DNA of 57,176 bases. Source: Streptomyces shenzhenensis. GTDB lineage: Bacteria; Actinomycetota; Actinomycetes; Streptomycetales; Streptomycetaceae. Positions 1-9,369 of the stretch are shown one piece after another. The stretch is from the NCBI RefSeq assembly GCF_021462265.1, contig NZ_JAJONF010000056.1, positions 1-57,176 on the forward strand, read 5' to 3'. Below the pieces are notes generated by a model, which worked only from the letters and a program-made list of their open reading frames with translations, did no database searches and was not told where the DNA came from. Position 1 is the stretch's first letter. Each line of letters starts with the position of its first letter. The translations under genes were made by a program, and so were the position numbers.

Positions 1-10
1 GACCTCCACG

Positions 11-1381
11 CTAGTCCCGCCCGCCCGCGAACACGGCCGCCACCTCGGGGATGCGGTCGACATAGCCGTCGAGGAGCTGACGGCCGACGTTGACCGAGTC
101 GACCAGGGGGTGCAGCGAGAACGCCTTGAGCGCATCCGTGCGGGAGCCGGTCACGGCCGCGCTGATCGTGAGCCGCTCGACCGCCTTGACCTGCTGCATC
201 AGACCGGCCTGGTGGAGGTCGGGCTGGGTGACGGTGAGCGGGTGCACGCCGTTGGCGTCGACCGTGACGGGGACCTCGACGACCGCGTCCTCGGGAAGCG
301 CGGACACGGTCGTGCCGTTGCGCACGTTGAGGATCATCGTCGCGCGCTCGTTGCGGCTGACCGCGGCCATCACGGCGAGGGCGACACCGGCGTAGCCCTG
401 GTGCGCGGGATCGGGCCGGAAGTCCGCGTCGGCCTCGGCCTCGCCCTGCACGGCTCCCTTGGCCTCGGCCATGTAGTTGGCGCTGCGGTTGGCCACGGTC
501 TCCCGCCACAACTGCACCGCCGACCCCCCGGCCGCCTCGGTCACCCGCGCGTAGAACTCCCGCTGCTGACGGGCGAGGAACTCACCCCGGGTCTGCGGGG
601 CGTCGAGGATGGAGCGTACGGCGTCCCGGTTGAAGTAGTAGTAGTACAGGTACTCGTTGGGGATCAGTCCGAGGTCGCGCAGCCACTCCTTGCCGAAGAC
701 GACCCCCTCCTCCAGGCCGCCGAGCCGCTCGTCGTCGGCGAGCAGGCGGGGCAGTACGTCCTCGCCGTCGTGCAGCACCCGGCGCATCCAGCCCAGGTGG
801 TTGAGGCCGACGTAGTCGAACTGGGCCCGGGACGGGTCCAGCCCGAGCGTCGTGGCGATACGGCGGCCGAGGCCCGAGGGGGTGTCGCAGATGCCGAGGA
901 CGCGGTCGCCGAGGACACTCTGCATCGCCTCGGTGATCATCCCGGCCGGGTTGGTGAAGTTGATGACGTACGCCTGGGGCGCGAGCCGGCGTACGCGGTG
1001 CGCGATGTCGAGCATCACCGGGATCGTGCGCAGACCGTAGGCGAGGCCGCCGGGGCCGGTGGTCTCCTGGCCGAGGACGTTCAGGTCAAGGGCGACCCGT
1101 TCGTCGCACATCCGGCCCGTCAGTCCGCCCACCCGGATCGCCGCGAACACGAAGTCGCTGCCTTCCAGGGCGTCGTCGAGCGATGTGCTGACCGTCACCC
1201 TGGGGGCGTCGGGCCGGCCGTCGGCGAACCGGGCGAGGACCTCGGCCATCGCCTTGAGGCGGGCGGGATCGGTGTCGTACAGCCAGACGTCGTCGATGCG
1301 AGGGGTGCCCTGGTCGTGCAGCAGGGCCTGGTAGACGTACGGCACGCGGAATCCGCCGCCGCCGAGGACCGTCAACTTCAT
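11..1381 (-). CDS. Family 4 glycosyl hydrolase (6-phospho-alpha/beta-glucosidase type)
   Basis: A 456-residue protein, normal length for GH4. These cytoplasmic enzymes use NAD+ and a divalent metal to open glycosides by oxidation and elimination. Seen: N-terminal Rossmann start MKLTVLGGGGFR, NFTNP near residues 141-145, the metal-site motif CDTP at 165-168 and GLNHLGW at 192-198. The ATG at 1381 overlaps the stop of the upstream DeoR gene (ATGA), so the two are translationally coupled. The divergent PfkB kinase and sugar importer suggest it cleaves an imported oligosaccharide. Whether it takes phosphorylated substrates is unclear, since the importer is ABC and not PTS. Subfamily specificity cannot be read. 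Confidence 0.9.
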   Translation of the reverse strand: MKLTVLGGGGFRVPYVYQALLHDQGTPRIDDVWLYDTDPARLKAMAEVLARFADGRPDAPRVTVSTSLDDALEGSDFVFAAIRVGGLTGRMCDERVALDLNVLGQETTGPGGLAYGLRTIPVMLDIAHRVRRLAPQAYVINFTNPAGMITEAMQSVLGDRVLGICDTPSGLGRRIATTLGLDPSRAQFDYVGLNHLGWMRRVLHDGEDVLPRLLADDERLGGLEEGVVFGKEWLRDLGLIPNEYLYYYYFNRDAVRSILDAPQTRGEFLARQQREFYARVTEAAGGSAVQLWRETVANRSANYMAEAKGAVQGEAEADADFRPDPAHQGYAGVALAVMAAVSRNERATMILNVRNGTTVSALPEDAVVEVPVTVDANGVHPLTVTQPDLHQAGLMQQVKAVERLTISAAVTGSRTDALKAFSLHPLVDSVNVGRQLLDGYVDRIPEVAAVFAGGRD

Positions 1382-2163
1382 GCGAGTATCACCTTTCCAC
1401 CCGCCTCGCGGCAGAGCTGGAGAGTGTCGGGATCGGCACCGCCGGTGGTGATCAGGACGTCGATGTCCGACAGCGGGCACACCCGCAGCGACCCGGTGCC
1501 CGGGAACTTGGTCTCCGCGGCGACCAGGACGACCTTGCCGGCCGTCTCGATCATGGCCTGCTTCAGGGGTGCCTCGACCGCCATGTTGTCGACCACGTGA
1601 CCGCTCGGGCGGACCCCGGTGCAGCTGAGGAAGAGCAGGTCGGCGCTGACCTGGCGCAGTGCCTGTTCGGTCAGCGAACCGACCAGGGACTGGTAGTTGC
1701 GGCGCAGCACACCGCCGAGCATCACCAGGCGTACTGCCTCGTCGTGACGGAGTTCGTCGAGCACGGCCAGGCTGCTGGTGATGACGGTGACCGGACGACC
1801 GCGCAGCCGTCGCGCGATCGCCTGGGGTGTGGTTCCGATGTCCAGAACGACCACGCTGTCGTCCTCGACGAGCTTCACGGCCTCCTCCGCGATGGCCTCC
1901 TTCAGCGCCTGGTCGACGGTGGCGACGACGTCGAAGGGAATCTCGTCCACGGGCCCCCGCCCGGTGGCGTCCACCGTGGCGTGCGGGGACAGGGCGGCGC
2001 CCCCGTAGGTGCGCACCAACTCGCCGTTGCGGTCCAGTTCGATCAGGTCCCGGCGGATCGTGGACTCGCTCACCTGGAGCCGCTCGGCGAGCTCGCGCAC
2101 CGAGGCCACCCCCGTCGTGCGCAGGGATTCCACGATCTTCGCGTGTCGATTGCGTGAAGTCAC
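1378..2163 (-). CDS. DeoR-family transcriptional regulator
   Basis: A 261-residue sugar-responsive repressor type. The N-terminal helix-turn-helix contains the family signature (VRELAERLQVSESTIRRDL, about residues 20-39) followed by the RTYGG turn. The C-terminal half is the DeoR sensor domain, with VVVLDIGTTP near its start, which binds a phosphosugar in this family. The start is GTG at 2163. It heads a two-gene transcript with the GH4 gene and faces the kinase/transporter operon across 142 bp containing a perfect palindrome, its probable operator. Likely inducer (inference): a phosphorylated sugar produced by the PfkB kinase or GH4 enzyme. Confidence 0.92.
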   Translation of the reverse strand: MTSRNRHAKIVESLRTTGVASVRELAERLQVSESTIRRDLIELDRNGELVRTYGGAALSPHATVDATGRGPVDEIPFDVVATVDQALKEAIAEEAVKLVEDDSVVVLDIGTTPQAIARRLRGRPVTVITSSLAVLDELRHDEAVRLVMLGGVLRRNYQSLVGSLTEQALRQVSADLLFLSCTGVRPSGHVVDNMAVEAPLKQAMIETAGKVVLVAAETKFPGTGSLRVCPLSDIDVLITTGGADPDTLQLCREAGGKVILA

Positions 2164-2178
2164 GCAGCGAAGATAGCA

Positions 2179-2204
2179 CCGGATGACTGACTTCAGTCAT
2201 CCGG
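2179..2204. promoter_or_regulatory. Perfect inverted repeat, probable DeoR operator
   Basis: Two perfect 12-bp arms (CCGGATGACTGA and its reverse complement) are separated by only 2 bp, 16 bp upstream of the DeoR start codon. A degenerate copy (CTGACTGACT ... GTCATC) lies at about 2225-2243 on the side of the kinase operon. The placement between divergent sugar genes fits autoregulated control of both directions. Confidence 0.7.
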
Positions 2205-2305
2205 GAGGGGAAACTTTCTCGTAACTGACTGACTCTTGTCATCTTGGCCAAGCGGTGCTCATAGTTGAGCACTTCCTGTGGCGGCACCAGACGGAGGCAG
2301 TGACC

Positions 2306-3253
2306 GTGCTCGATGTGCTCTTCGCCGGCGAAGTCTTCTGCGACCTCGTATTCGCCGGTATCCCGCACCTGCCCACCCAGGGCGGCGAGGTGTTCGCGGA
2401 CCGGTTCGCCGTGGTCCCCGGCGGCACCGCCACCCGCGGTGTGGCCGCCGCCCGGCTGGGGCTGCGGACCGGCCTGTGTGCCGTGATCGGCACCGACTTC
2501 CTCGGCGACCACATCGTCGCCGAACTCGCCCGCGAGGAGAACCTGCGCCTCGCCTGGCTGCGCCGTGATCCGGCCGTACAGACCCCCGTCACGGTCGCGG
2601 CGGCCAACGAGCACGACCGCACCTTCATCACCTACGAGGAGGAGGGCGCCCGGCGCCCGGAGGTGTGGGACGGCGAGCTGCCCGACACCCGCTTCGTACA
2701 GCTCACCCTCGGCAAGCCGTTGCCCGGCTGGGTGGCCCGGCTGCGCGGCCGCGGCACCCGGGTCGTCGGCGGTGTCGGCTGGGATCCCACCGGCCGCTGG
2801 TCGCCCGACGTGCTCACCCGCCTGGGCGAGGTCGACGTATTCGTCTGCAACGCGGTCGAGGCCACCAGCTACACCCGCACGGACACGGTCGAGGAGGCCG
2901 TCAAGGTCCTGGACGGCCTGGTGGCCGACGTCGTCGTGACGGACGGACCGCGCGGCGCGGTCGCGGTGGCCGGTGACACCGGTGAACTCGTCCGGATCCC
3001 CGCTCCCCAGGTGCCCGCCGTCGACCCCACCGGTGCCGGCGACGTGTTCACCGCCGCCCTCATCACCGGCCTGAGTCACGGCTGGCCGCTGCCCACCCGC
3101 CTCCGCTTCGCCGGACTGTGCGCCGCCCTGTCGGTGCAGAGCCTCGGCGGCGCGGGCAGCGCGCCGCACCGGGCGGCCGTCGACGCGTTCCTCGCCGAGA
3201 TCTCCGGCATCCCCGACGACGACATCGCCCGGATACGGGCGATCCTGCGCTGA
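2306..3253 (+). CDS. PfkB-family carbohydrate kinase
   Basis: A ribokinase-fold sugar kinase that phosphorylates a sugar with ATP in the cytoplasm. The C-terminal PfkB signature DPTGAGDVFTAALI carries the catalytic Asp and anion-hole glycines. The N-terminus has the family start (VLFAGEVFCDLVFAG) and a GG substrate motif (TQGGE). The GTG at 2306 is chosen because GGAGG lies 8 nt upstream; GTG codons at 2255 and 2300 are in frame but poorly spaced. About 315 residues, normal length. It leads the importer genes that start 156 bp downstream. Substrate is not readable. Confidence 0.88.
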   Translation: MLDVLFAGEVFCDLVFAGIPHLPTQGGEVFADRFAVVPGGTATRGVAAARLGLRTGLCAVIGTDFLGDHIVAELAREENLRLAWLRRDPAVQTPVTVAAANEHDRTFITYEEEGARRPEVWDGELPDTRFVQLTLGKPLPGWVARLRGRGTRVVGGVGWDPTGRWSPDVLTRLGEVDVFVCNAVEATSYTRTDTVEEAVKVLDGLVADVVVTDGPRGAVAVAGDTGELVRIPAPQVPAVDPTGAGDVFTAALITGLSHGWPLPTRLRFAGLCAALSVQSLGGAGSAPHRAAVDAFLAEISGIPDDDIARIRAILR

Positions 3254-3409
3254 CGTGCGCCGGATCCGCTGTCCGGTGCCCCGGCAGCCGGCGCCACGCC
3301 GGGACTGCCCCCGAAACCCCACCGGCCGCCGCCTGGCGGCCACCTGGTTCCCGCCTCTCCGGGAACACCGCACCGCCCGCCGCTCCACCAGTACCAGGAG
3401 GACCACTCC

Positions 3410-4798
3410 ATGATTGAGAGAACCCAGGGCCGTTCCGCCCGGCGCGTTGTCGCCGCGACCGCCCTCGCCACCGGCCTGCTGACGGCTGTCGCGGCCTGCT
3501 CACCCGGCCCCAGCGGCACCTCGTCCGCCGGCGGGGCGAACAAGACCGCCGGCCCGGTGTCCACGGACGTCGCCAAGGCGGGCAAGGTCACTCTCACCGA
3601 GTGGGACCAGAACACCGACCCGGGCACCGACGCCTCCACCGAAGCACTCAACAAGGCGTTCATGGAGAAGTACCCCAACGTCACGATCAAGCGGGTGTCC
3701 CGGTCCTTCTCCGACCTCAAGACGACGCTCAAGCTCGCCCTGTCCTCGTCGAACCCCCCGGACGTCGTCCAGGCCAACCAGGGCTACCCCGACATGGGCG
3801 CATTCGTGAAGGCCGGCCTCCTCCAGCCCGAGGACAGCTATGCCAAGGTCTACGGCTGGGACACCTCCTTCCCGTCCCAGCTGCTCGACCTCAACCGCTT
3901 CTCCTCCGACGGCAAGACCTGGAAGACCGGCAACCTGTACGGCGTGTCACAGACCGGCGAAATCGTCGGCATCTACTACAACAAGGCCAAGCTCAAGTCC
4001 CTCGGGCTGCCCGTCCCCACCACCCTCGCAGGTTTCGAGACCGCCCTCGCCAAGGCCAAGTCGTCCGGACTGCGGCCCATCTCCTACGGCGACGCGGACA
4101 AAAGCCCCGGCATCCACATCTTCGGCGTCGTGCAGGCGGCCACCGCGGGCAAGGCGGAGGTCCGCAAGCTCGTCTTCGACGGGGGCGGCGCCAAGTGGAC
4201 CGACGCCGGAAGCCTGAAGGCGGCCACCACCCTGCGCGGTTGGGCCGACAAGGGCTACCTGGGCTCCGGCTTCAACGGTGAGAGCAAGGACCAGGCGGTC
4301 GCCGACTTCGCCGCCGGCAAGTCGCTCTTCCTCGTCGACGGCACCTGGCAGGCCGCCGTACTCGAGCCCAAGATGAAGACGAACGTCGGCTTCACCGCGC
4401 TCAGCCCCGCCGCCGGCCAACCCCCGCTCACCCAGGGCGGCGAGGGCCTCGCCTGGTCCATGACCGCCAAGTCCAAGCACCCCGACGTGGCGGCCGCGTA
4501 CATCAACTTCCTCGTGGACGGCAACGGCATGAAGGTCCTCGCCGACAAGGGCAACCTGCCCGCCCTCCCGCAGGCCGGCTACCAGCCCGCCGCGGGCACC
4601 GTCGACGCCGACATCCTCGACGAGTGGAAGGCGGTCAGCGAGAAGGACGGCCTGCTGCCGTACCTCGACTACACCACGCCGACCTTCTACGACACCCTCA
4701 CCGCGGCCGTCCAGGAACTGACCGCCGGACAGCTCTCGCCCCAGGCCTTCGGGGCCCAACTCCAGTCCGACTACGCCTCGTTCCAGCAGAGCAGGTAA
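3410..4798 (+). CDS. Sugar ABC transporter substrate-binding lipoprotein
   Basis: A 462-residue family 1 extracellular solute-binding protein. It has an N-terminal signal peptide with a basic start, a hydrophobic stretch (VVAATALATGLLTAVAA) and a lipobox ending AVAAC near residue 30, so it should be lipid-anchored outside the membrane. Domain features (LTEWDQNTDPG at the start of the mature fold, a WA/GKSLFLVDGTW core) match the MalE/UgpB-like group. AGGAGG precedes the ATG. Two permease genes follow within 13 bp. The ligand is unknown; the GH4 and PfkB neighbours suggest an oligosaccharide or glycoside. Confidence 0.92.
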   Translation: MIERTQGRSARRVVAATALATGLLTAVAACSPGPSGTSSAGGANKTAGPVSTDVAKAGKVTLTEWDQNTDPGTDASTEALNKAFMEKYPNVTIKRVSRSFSDLKTTLKLALSSSNPPDVVQANQGYPDMGAFVKAGLLQPEDSYAKVYGWDTSFPSQLLDLNRFSSDGKTWKTGNLYGVSQTGEIVGIYYNKAKLKSLGLPVPTTLAGFETALAKAKSSGLRPISYGDADKSPGIHIFGVVQAATAGKAEVRKLVFDGGGAKWTDAGSLKAATTLRGWADKGYLGSGFNGESKDQAVADFAAGKSLFLVDGTWQAAVLEPKMKTNVGFTALSPAAGQPPLTQGGEGLAWSMTAKSKHPDVAAAYINFLVDGNGMKVLADKGNLPALPQAGYQPAAGTVDADILDEWKAVSEKDGLLPYLDYTTPTFYDTLTAAVQELTAGQLSPQAFGAQLQSDYASFQQSR

Positions 4799-4811
4799 GG
4801 CCGCAGACCTC

Positions 4812-5759
4812 ATGGCTGTCACCGCGCACCGCCCGACGGCACGCAAGCGCCAGGCCGACACCCCCAGCGGGCGTCCGGCCCGGCGCCGCGGCCGAGTCCA
4901 GTGGAAGGGCTACCTCTACGCCCTTCCCGCCCTGGCGGTCCTCACCGTCTTCCTTCTGATCCCGCTCGGCCAGTTGGTCCAGATCTCCCTCTTCCACTGG
5001 GACGGCATCTCCGCCTCCACCTGGGCCGGGTTGTCCAACTACACCGAGATCGCGCGCGACCCGCGGTTGCGCGCCGGCTTCCTGCACTCCCTGGTGCTGA
5101 TCCTCTTCTTCTCGGTCCTGCCGATCGCGCTCGCCCTGGCGCTGGCGGCGATCACCACCCGCGCCGCACGGCTGCGCGGGGTCTCCGTCTTCCGCGCGCT
5201 GATCTTCCTGCCGCAGGTCGTCGCCATGGTCGTCACCGCGACCGCCTGGACGGCCATCTACGCACCCGACGGCGTCCTCAACACCGCCCTGCGCGCGATC
5301 GGCCTCGACGCGGTGGCCCGTCCCTGGCTCGGCGACTTCTCCACCGCCCTGCCGTCCGTCGGACTCGTCGGCACCTGGCTGGAGATCGGCCTGTGCCTGG
5401 TGCTGTTCATCGCCGGCATCGGCCAGATCCCGGGGGAGTTGTACGAGGCGGCCAAGCTGGACGGCGCGGGTCTCGTACGGGAGTTCCTCGCCGTGACGCT
5501 CCCCGGCCTGCGCGGGCAGATCACCGTGGCACTCACCCTCACCGTCATCGCCGCGCTGAAGACCTTCGACCTGGTGTACGTCGCCACGCACGGCGGTCCC
5601 GGCAACGCGACCAGCCTGCCCGCCTTCGAGGTGTACAACCGGGCCTTCGGCACCGGCCAGGTCGGGTCGGCCTGTGCCATCGCCGTGGTGCTGACCGCGG
5701 TGATCCTGCTCATCACCTTCCTGATCACCAAGCTCCAGCCCGAGGAGGACGGGACATGA
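4812..5759 (+). CDS. Sugar ABC transporter permease (MalF type)
   Basis: A 315-residue integral membrane permease with about six transmembrane helices (for example YALPALAVLTVFLLIPLGQLV and LIFLPQVVAMVVTATAW). The cytoplasmic EAA loop is present as EAAKLDGAGLVREF with the downstream LPGL, the contact site for the ATPase. It sits 13 bp after the binding-protein gene and overlaps the next permease by ATGA. No ATPase gene is nearby; a shared MsiK-type ATPase is the usual partner in streptomycetes (family knowledge). Confidence 0.93.
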   Translation: MAVTAHRPTARKRQADTPSGRPARRRGRVQWKGYLYALPALAVLTVFLLIPLGQLVQISLFHWDGISASTWAGLSNYTEIARDPRLRAGFLHSLVLILFFSVLPIALALALAAITTRAARLRGVSVFRALIFLPQVVAMVVTATAWTAIYAPDGVLNTALRAIGLDAVARPWLGDFSTALPSVGLVGTWLEIGLCLVLFIAGIGQIPGELYEAAKLDGAGLVREFLAVTLPGLRGQITVALTLTVIAALKTFDLVYVATHGGPGNATSLPAFEVYNRAFGTGQVGSACAIAVVLTAVILLITFLITKLQPEEDGT

Positions 5760-6577
5760 TCTCCGCACGTGAACGCGTGCTCAACTACGTGGTTCTGACC
5801 GTCTTCGCCGGGCTCGCCCTGATCCCGCTGATCGGCGTGGTGGCGTCCGCGCTGAGCCCGGCCGCCCAGGCGTCCCCGTCCTTCACCTGGCCGCACCACC
5901 TCGACTTCGGCAACTTCGCCGCCGCCTGGCGACAGGGCCACTTCGCCACGTATCTGGGCTCCAGCGTGCTGGTGGCGGTGTCCGTCGTCGTGCTCACCGC
6001 GGTGCTGGCGATCCTGGCCGGTTTCTCCTTCGCGCACTTCGACTACCCCGGCCGGTCGTTCCTCTTCTACGTCACGCTGATCGGCCTGATGGTGCCGCCC
6101 GAGGCGTTCGTCATCCCGCTCTACTTCAACCTGCGGGACGCCGGGCTCGCCGACTCCTACTGGGCGCTGATCCTGCCGCAGACCGCCCAGTCCCTCGCTT
6201 TCGGCGTCTTCTGGATGCGCAACTTCTTCCGCTCGGTACCGGTCAGCGTCATCGAGGCGGCACGGCTCGACGGCGCGACGGACTGGCGGCTGCTGTGGCG
6301 GATCCTGGTCCCCACCAGCCGCCCCGCCCTCCTGACCATGGCCATGCTGGTCTTCATGTGGACCTGGAACGAGTTCCTGCTCCCGCTGGTCATGATCACC
6401 GACGAGAGCAAGCGCACCGCGCCCCTGGGACTGGCCTTCTTCCAGAGCGAGCACACCACCCAGTACTCCCTCCTGGCAGCGGCCTCGATCATCGTCGCCC
6501 TGCCGGTCGTCGCGCTGTACGTCTTCCTGCAGCGGCACTTCATCTCCGGCATGCTGTCCGGCGCCGTCAAGGCGTGA
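5756..6577 (+). CDS. Sugar ABC transporter permease (MalG type)
   Basis: A 273-residue permease and second half of the heterodimeric importer channel. Transmembrane helices begin at VVLTVFAGLALIPLIGVV. The EAA loop reads EAARLDGATDWRLLWRI followed by LVPTSRPA, as in MalG-like subunits. The ATG at 5756 overlaps the preceding stop (ATGA) and follows GAGGAGG. It is the last gene of the operon and is followed by a strong hairpin terminator. Confidence 0.93.
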   Translation: MISARERVLNYVVLTVFAGLALIPLIGVVASALSPAAQASPSFTWPHHLDFGNFAAAWRQGHFATYLGSSVLVAVSVVVLTAVLAILAGFSFAHFDYPGRSFLFYVTLIGLMVPPEAFVIPLYFNLRDAGLADSYWALILPQTAQSLAFGVFWMRNFFRSVPVSVIEAARLDGATDWRLLWRILVPTSRPALLTMAMLVFMWTWNEFLLPLVMITDESKRTAPLGLAFFQSEHTTQYSLLAAASIIVALPVVALYVFLQRHFISGMLSGAVKA

Positions 6578-6599
6578 GAGCAGGCCTCTTCCCCGTACC

Positions 6600-6634
6600 G
6601 GCCCGTCCGCCCCCTTGCGCGTGGCGGACGGGCC
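6600..6634. terminator. Bidirectional hairpin terminator
   Basis: A perfect 12-bp stem (GGCCCGTCCGCC with its complement) encloses an 11-nt loop between the convergent permease and MFS genes. There is no long T tract, as is common in high-GC actinobacteria. Confidence 0.75.
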
Positions 6635-6682
6635 CGTTGCCTCCCGGTCGCGTCCTGATGCGGTGGCCGGGCCATGCCGGGA

Positions 6683-8314
6683 TCAGGGACGGGCGGTGCC
6701 GGCAACGGGTTCGGGGCTGTCCTCGTGGCCGGTCACCTCGTGCCCGGCTCCGCCGTGGGGGTGGAGGCCGATCATGCCGAAGGCGGTGAGTGCCGCGGCG
6801 ACGGCGGCTGCCACCCCGCACACCAGGTACGCGGTGGAGAAACCGCTGCCCAGGGCGTCGAGGGCAAGGCCGTGGGCAGCGGAGCCCGGGGCGGTGGGCG
6901 GCAGACTGTTCACGGCGAGGGGTCCGTCGGTCGCGGCGATCTCGCGTGCCGCCGCCCGCTGGGCGGTCGGCAGGCCGGCGCCGGAGAGGTTCGTGGCGAA
7001 CGTCGATCCGGCATTGCTGAGGGCGACAGCGCCGACGACGACCGGGCCGAGGACGAAGCCGAGGTCGCGCAGCATGTTGGTGGTGGCGCTGGCCATGCCC
7101 GCCAGGTTCGGGGGCACGCTGTTCAGCGCCACCGCCGTCACCGAGCTGATGCTCAGGGCGAAACCGATGCCGATCAGCAGGGCGGGAGCGATGAAGGCGC
7201 CGAGCCCCGGGTCGTTGACGTCCAGGCGGGTGAACAGCAGGCAGCCGGCCGCCATCAGAACGAATCCGGAGGTCAGCAGCCAGGCCGGGGCGACCTGGTG
7301 CAGGAGACGCGAGACGACCGGGATGAGCACGAAGGCCGGCCCCTGCAGGAGCAGGAAGAGGATGCCGACGCGCATCGGGTCCTGGTGCTGTACGGGACCC
7401 ATCCACATGCTCGTCGCGAAGCAGGCGCCGAGGAAGGCGAGCATCCCGATGACCGCGGCGGCGGACGACACGGTGAACGCCCGGTTGCGGAACAGCTTCA
7501 GGTCGAAGATCGGGGAGTCGGCTCCCAGTTCCACCACGACGAACCCGGCGAGGAAGCAGACGCCGAGCGCGAAGGAGAGCATGACGGGCAGGGTGCCCCA
7601 GCCCGACTCGGGCCCTTCGACGGCGCCGAACAGCACCAGGACGAGACCGACGGCGAAGGTGATCTGACCGGACACGTCGAACCTGCGGCTCTGCGGCGCC
7701 TTCGACTCCGTGGCCAGCACCATGGTGAGCACCATGCTGACCAGGGCGAGTCCGACGAGCACCCAGAAGGAGCCCCGCCACGACCCGATCTTGGCGAACA
7801 TGCCGCCGACCAGGGGCGAGACGGCGGCGCCGGCGGACAGGAAGCCGCTCCAGAGCGCCACCGCGTGCGCCCGCTGCCGCATGCCGCGGGACAGGGCGGT
7901 GATCGCGGTGAGCGAGCCGGGGAACATGGCGCCGGCGCCGAGGCCGTTCAGACCGGCGCCGATCCACAGCACCTGGACGGTGGGTGCGAGTGCGGCGACG
8001 GTGCTGCCCACGGCGACCAGGGCCGTGCCGGCCACGACGAGCCTGCGCCGCCCGAACAGGTCACCGAGGACACCGAAGGTGAACTCGAAGCAGACCACGG
8101 CGATCATGAACGCCGCGGTGATCCAGGTCAGCTGGGATCCGTGGGTGTGCAGGTCCTCCTGGAAGAGCCCGTTCAGTGAGGCCGGCAGCGCGTTCGCGAC
8201 CTGGGCCACGAAGACGGCGCCGCAGGCGGCAGCCAGTGTTGCCGCGTAGCCCGGCGTCCGGGCGGCCCCCGCGGTTGGGCCGGGGGACACGACTGTCCCG
8301 TTGTTGAGCGTCAT
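6683..8314 (-). CDS. MFS transporter, DHA2 (14-helix) family
   Basis: A 543-residue major facilitator of the EmrB/QacA drug:H+ antiporter-2 type. Seen: hydrophobic helices throughout, the inter-helix signature GDLFGRRRLVVAG after helix 2, and MFPGSLTAI / GSWRGSFWVLV motifs typical of DHA2 members. Members usually export small organic molecules by proton antiport. Its position beside the IclR regulator and gentisate operon suggests movement of an aromatic acid, but export of an unrelated compound is equally possible. The start ATG has only a weak AGAAAG ribosome site. Confidence 0.88.
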   Translation of the reverse strand: MTLNNGTVVSPGPTAGAARTPGYAATLAAACGAVFVAQVANALPASLNGLFQEDLHTHGSQLTWITAAFMIAVVCFEFTFGVLGDLFGRRRLVVAGTALVAVGSTVAALAPTVQVLWIGAGLNGLGAGAMFPGSLTAITALSRGMRQRAHAVALWSGFLSAGAAVSPLVGGMFAKIGSWRGSFWVLVGLALVSMVLTMVLATESKAPQSRRFDVSGQITFAVGLVLVLFGAVEGPESGWGTLPVMLSFALGVCFLAGFVVVELGADSPIFDLKLFRNRAFTVSSAAAVIGMLAFLGACFATSMWMGPVQHQDPMRVGILFLLLQGPAFVLIPVVSRLLHQVAPAWLLTSGFVLMAAGCLLFTRLDVNDPGLGAFIAPALLIGIGFALSISSVTAVALNSVPPNLAGMASATTNMLRDLGFVLGPVVVGAVALSNAGSTFATNLSGAGLPTAQRAAAREIAATDGPLAVNSLPPTAPGSAAHGLALDALGSGFSTAYLVCGVAAAVAAALTAFGMIGLHPHGGAGHEVTGHEDSPEPVAGTARP

Positions 8315-8527
8315 CGCTGTTCTTTCTGGCTGGGGAAGTAGGGCGTCCCGGGACGGGAGCCACGAGAGCGTTCAAGGGCTCGGCTCTGCGTACGCGGTGG
8401 GGGGAGCGGGGGCGCGGCGCGAGTCGGGCGCGATGCCGTGGAGAATGACACTCGCTTTACGTCACGTCAATGATATATGCGATCTAGAAAGAAAGCAGAG
8501 TCACTGAAAGCTGAATGAGTGAGTTGT

Positions 8528-9304
8528 TCACTGGTGTCGCGGCAGGTCCCGCTCCAGCGCGTGTGCGGCGGCCTCCAGGGCCGTGACCAGGGGCTGGAGC
8601 TGGTGCGGGTCGTAGCGCACGCTGGGCATCGAGACGGAGAGGCCGGCCACCGCGGTGCCGTCCCGGTCGCGCACGGGGACACCGACGGCGACCAGACCGC
8701 GTTCGGACCGCTCCCTGTTGACGGCGAAGCCGTTGCGCCGCAGTCGCTTCAGCTCCGTCCGCAGCCGAGCGAGGTCGGGACGGTCTGCCGGGCGGTCGCG
8801 GTAGCGCTCGGGGGCGTAGACCTCCTCCAGTTCCTCGTCGGGAAGGTCGGCGAGGAGGAGCAGGCCGGCTGTGGTGCGGTGCGCCGGGAACACCATGCCC
8901 TCCCGGGAGCCCACCCGCAGGGCCTGCCGGGACTCGACGCTGGCGATGAACCGGGCGGTCTCCCCGGTCCGCACGATCAGGTTCGTGGTCTCGTCGAAGA
9001 GATCGACGATCCGGTGGAGATGCGGGAGGGCTGCCGCGCGCAGCCGTGACACGAGAGACCGGGAGTGCGCGGCCAGTTCCAGTACCGGGCCCGCCCGGTA
9101 GACGCGGTCCTCGCCCTGCACGGCGAAGTCCCGGTAGACGAGCATCGCCAGGACGCGGTGGGCCGTCGACCGGGCGACCCCCAGGCGCTCGGCGAGCTGC
9201 GCCACGGTCGCGTCGCCTTCCATCTGCAGGATGGTCGCCGCCCGCAGTGCGTGGTCCACGCTGGCGATGGGATAGGGCGGCGGCGTCTTCAGCGGCTTGT
9301 CCAT
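8528..9304 (-). CDS. IclR-family transcriptional regulator
   Basis: A 258-residue regulator. The N-terminal winged helix (TVAQLAERLGVARSTAHRVLAML, about residues 33-55) is followed by the IclR effector domain, including the conserved tract ERYRDRPADRPDL...RRNGFAVNRERSERGLVAVGVPV. IclR members commonly control aromatic-acid catabolism (Pca, Pob, Mhp types). Only 65 bp separate it from the divergent gentisate dioxygenase, so it probably regulates that operon and itself. Start ATG at 9304 has GGAG five nt upstream. Confidence 0.93.
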   Translation of the reverse strand: MDKPLKTPPPYPIASVDHALRAATILQMEGDATVAQLAERLGVARSTAHRVLAMLVYRDFAVQGEDRVYRAGPVLELAAHSRSLVSRLRAAALPHLHRIVDLFDETTNLIVRTGETARFIASVESRQALRVGSREGMVFPAHRTTAGLLLLADLPDEELEEVYAPERYRDRPADRPDLARLRTELKRLRRNGFAVNRERSERGLVAVGVPVRDRDGTAVAGLSVSMPSVRYDPHQLQPLVTALEAAAHALERDLPRHQ

Positions 9305-9369
9305 GGTGGCTCCGTTCTGCTCTCCAGAATCTCCATGCTCCCTCAGCAGACGCGCGGCACGCTGAGTCC

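Noticed and set aside
110..1600. Long plus-strand open frame opposite the GH4 gene
   Set aside because: It mirrors the GH4 and DeoR genes, has no domain motifs, and its composition (Gly/Arg/Val/His rich) is typical of an antisense frame in high-GC DNA.
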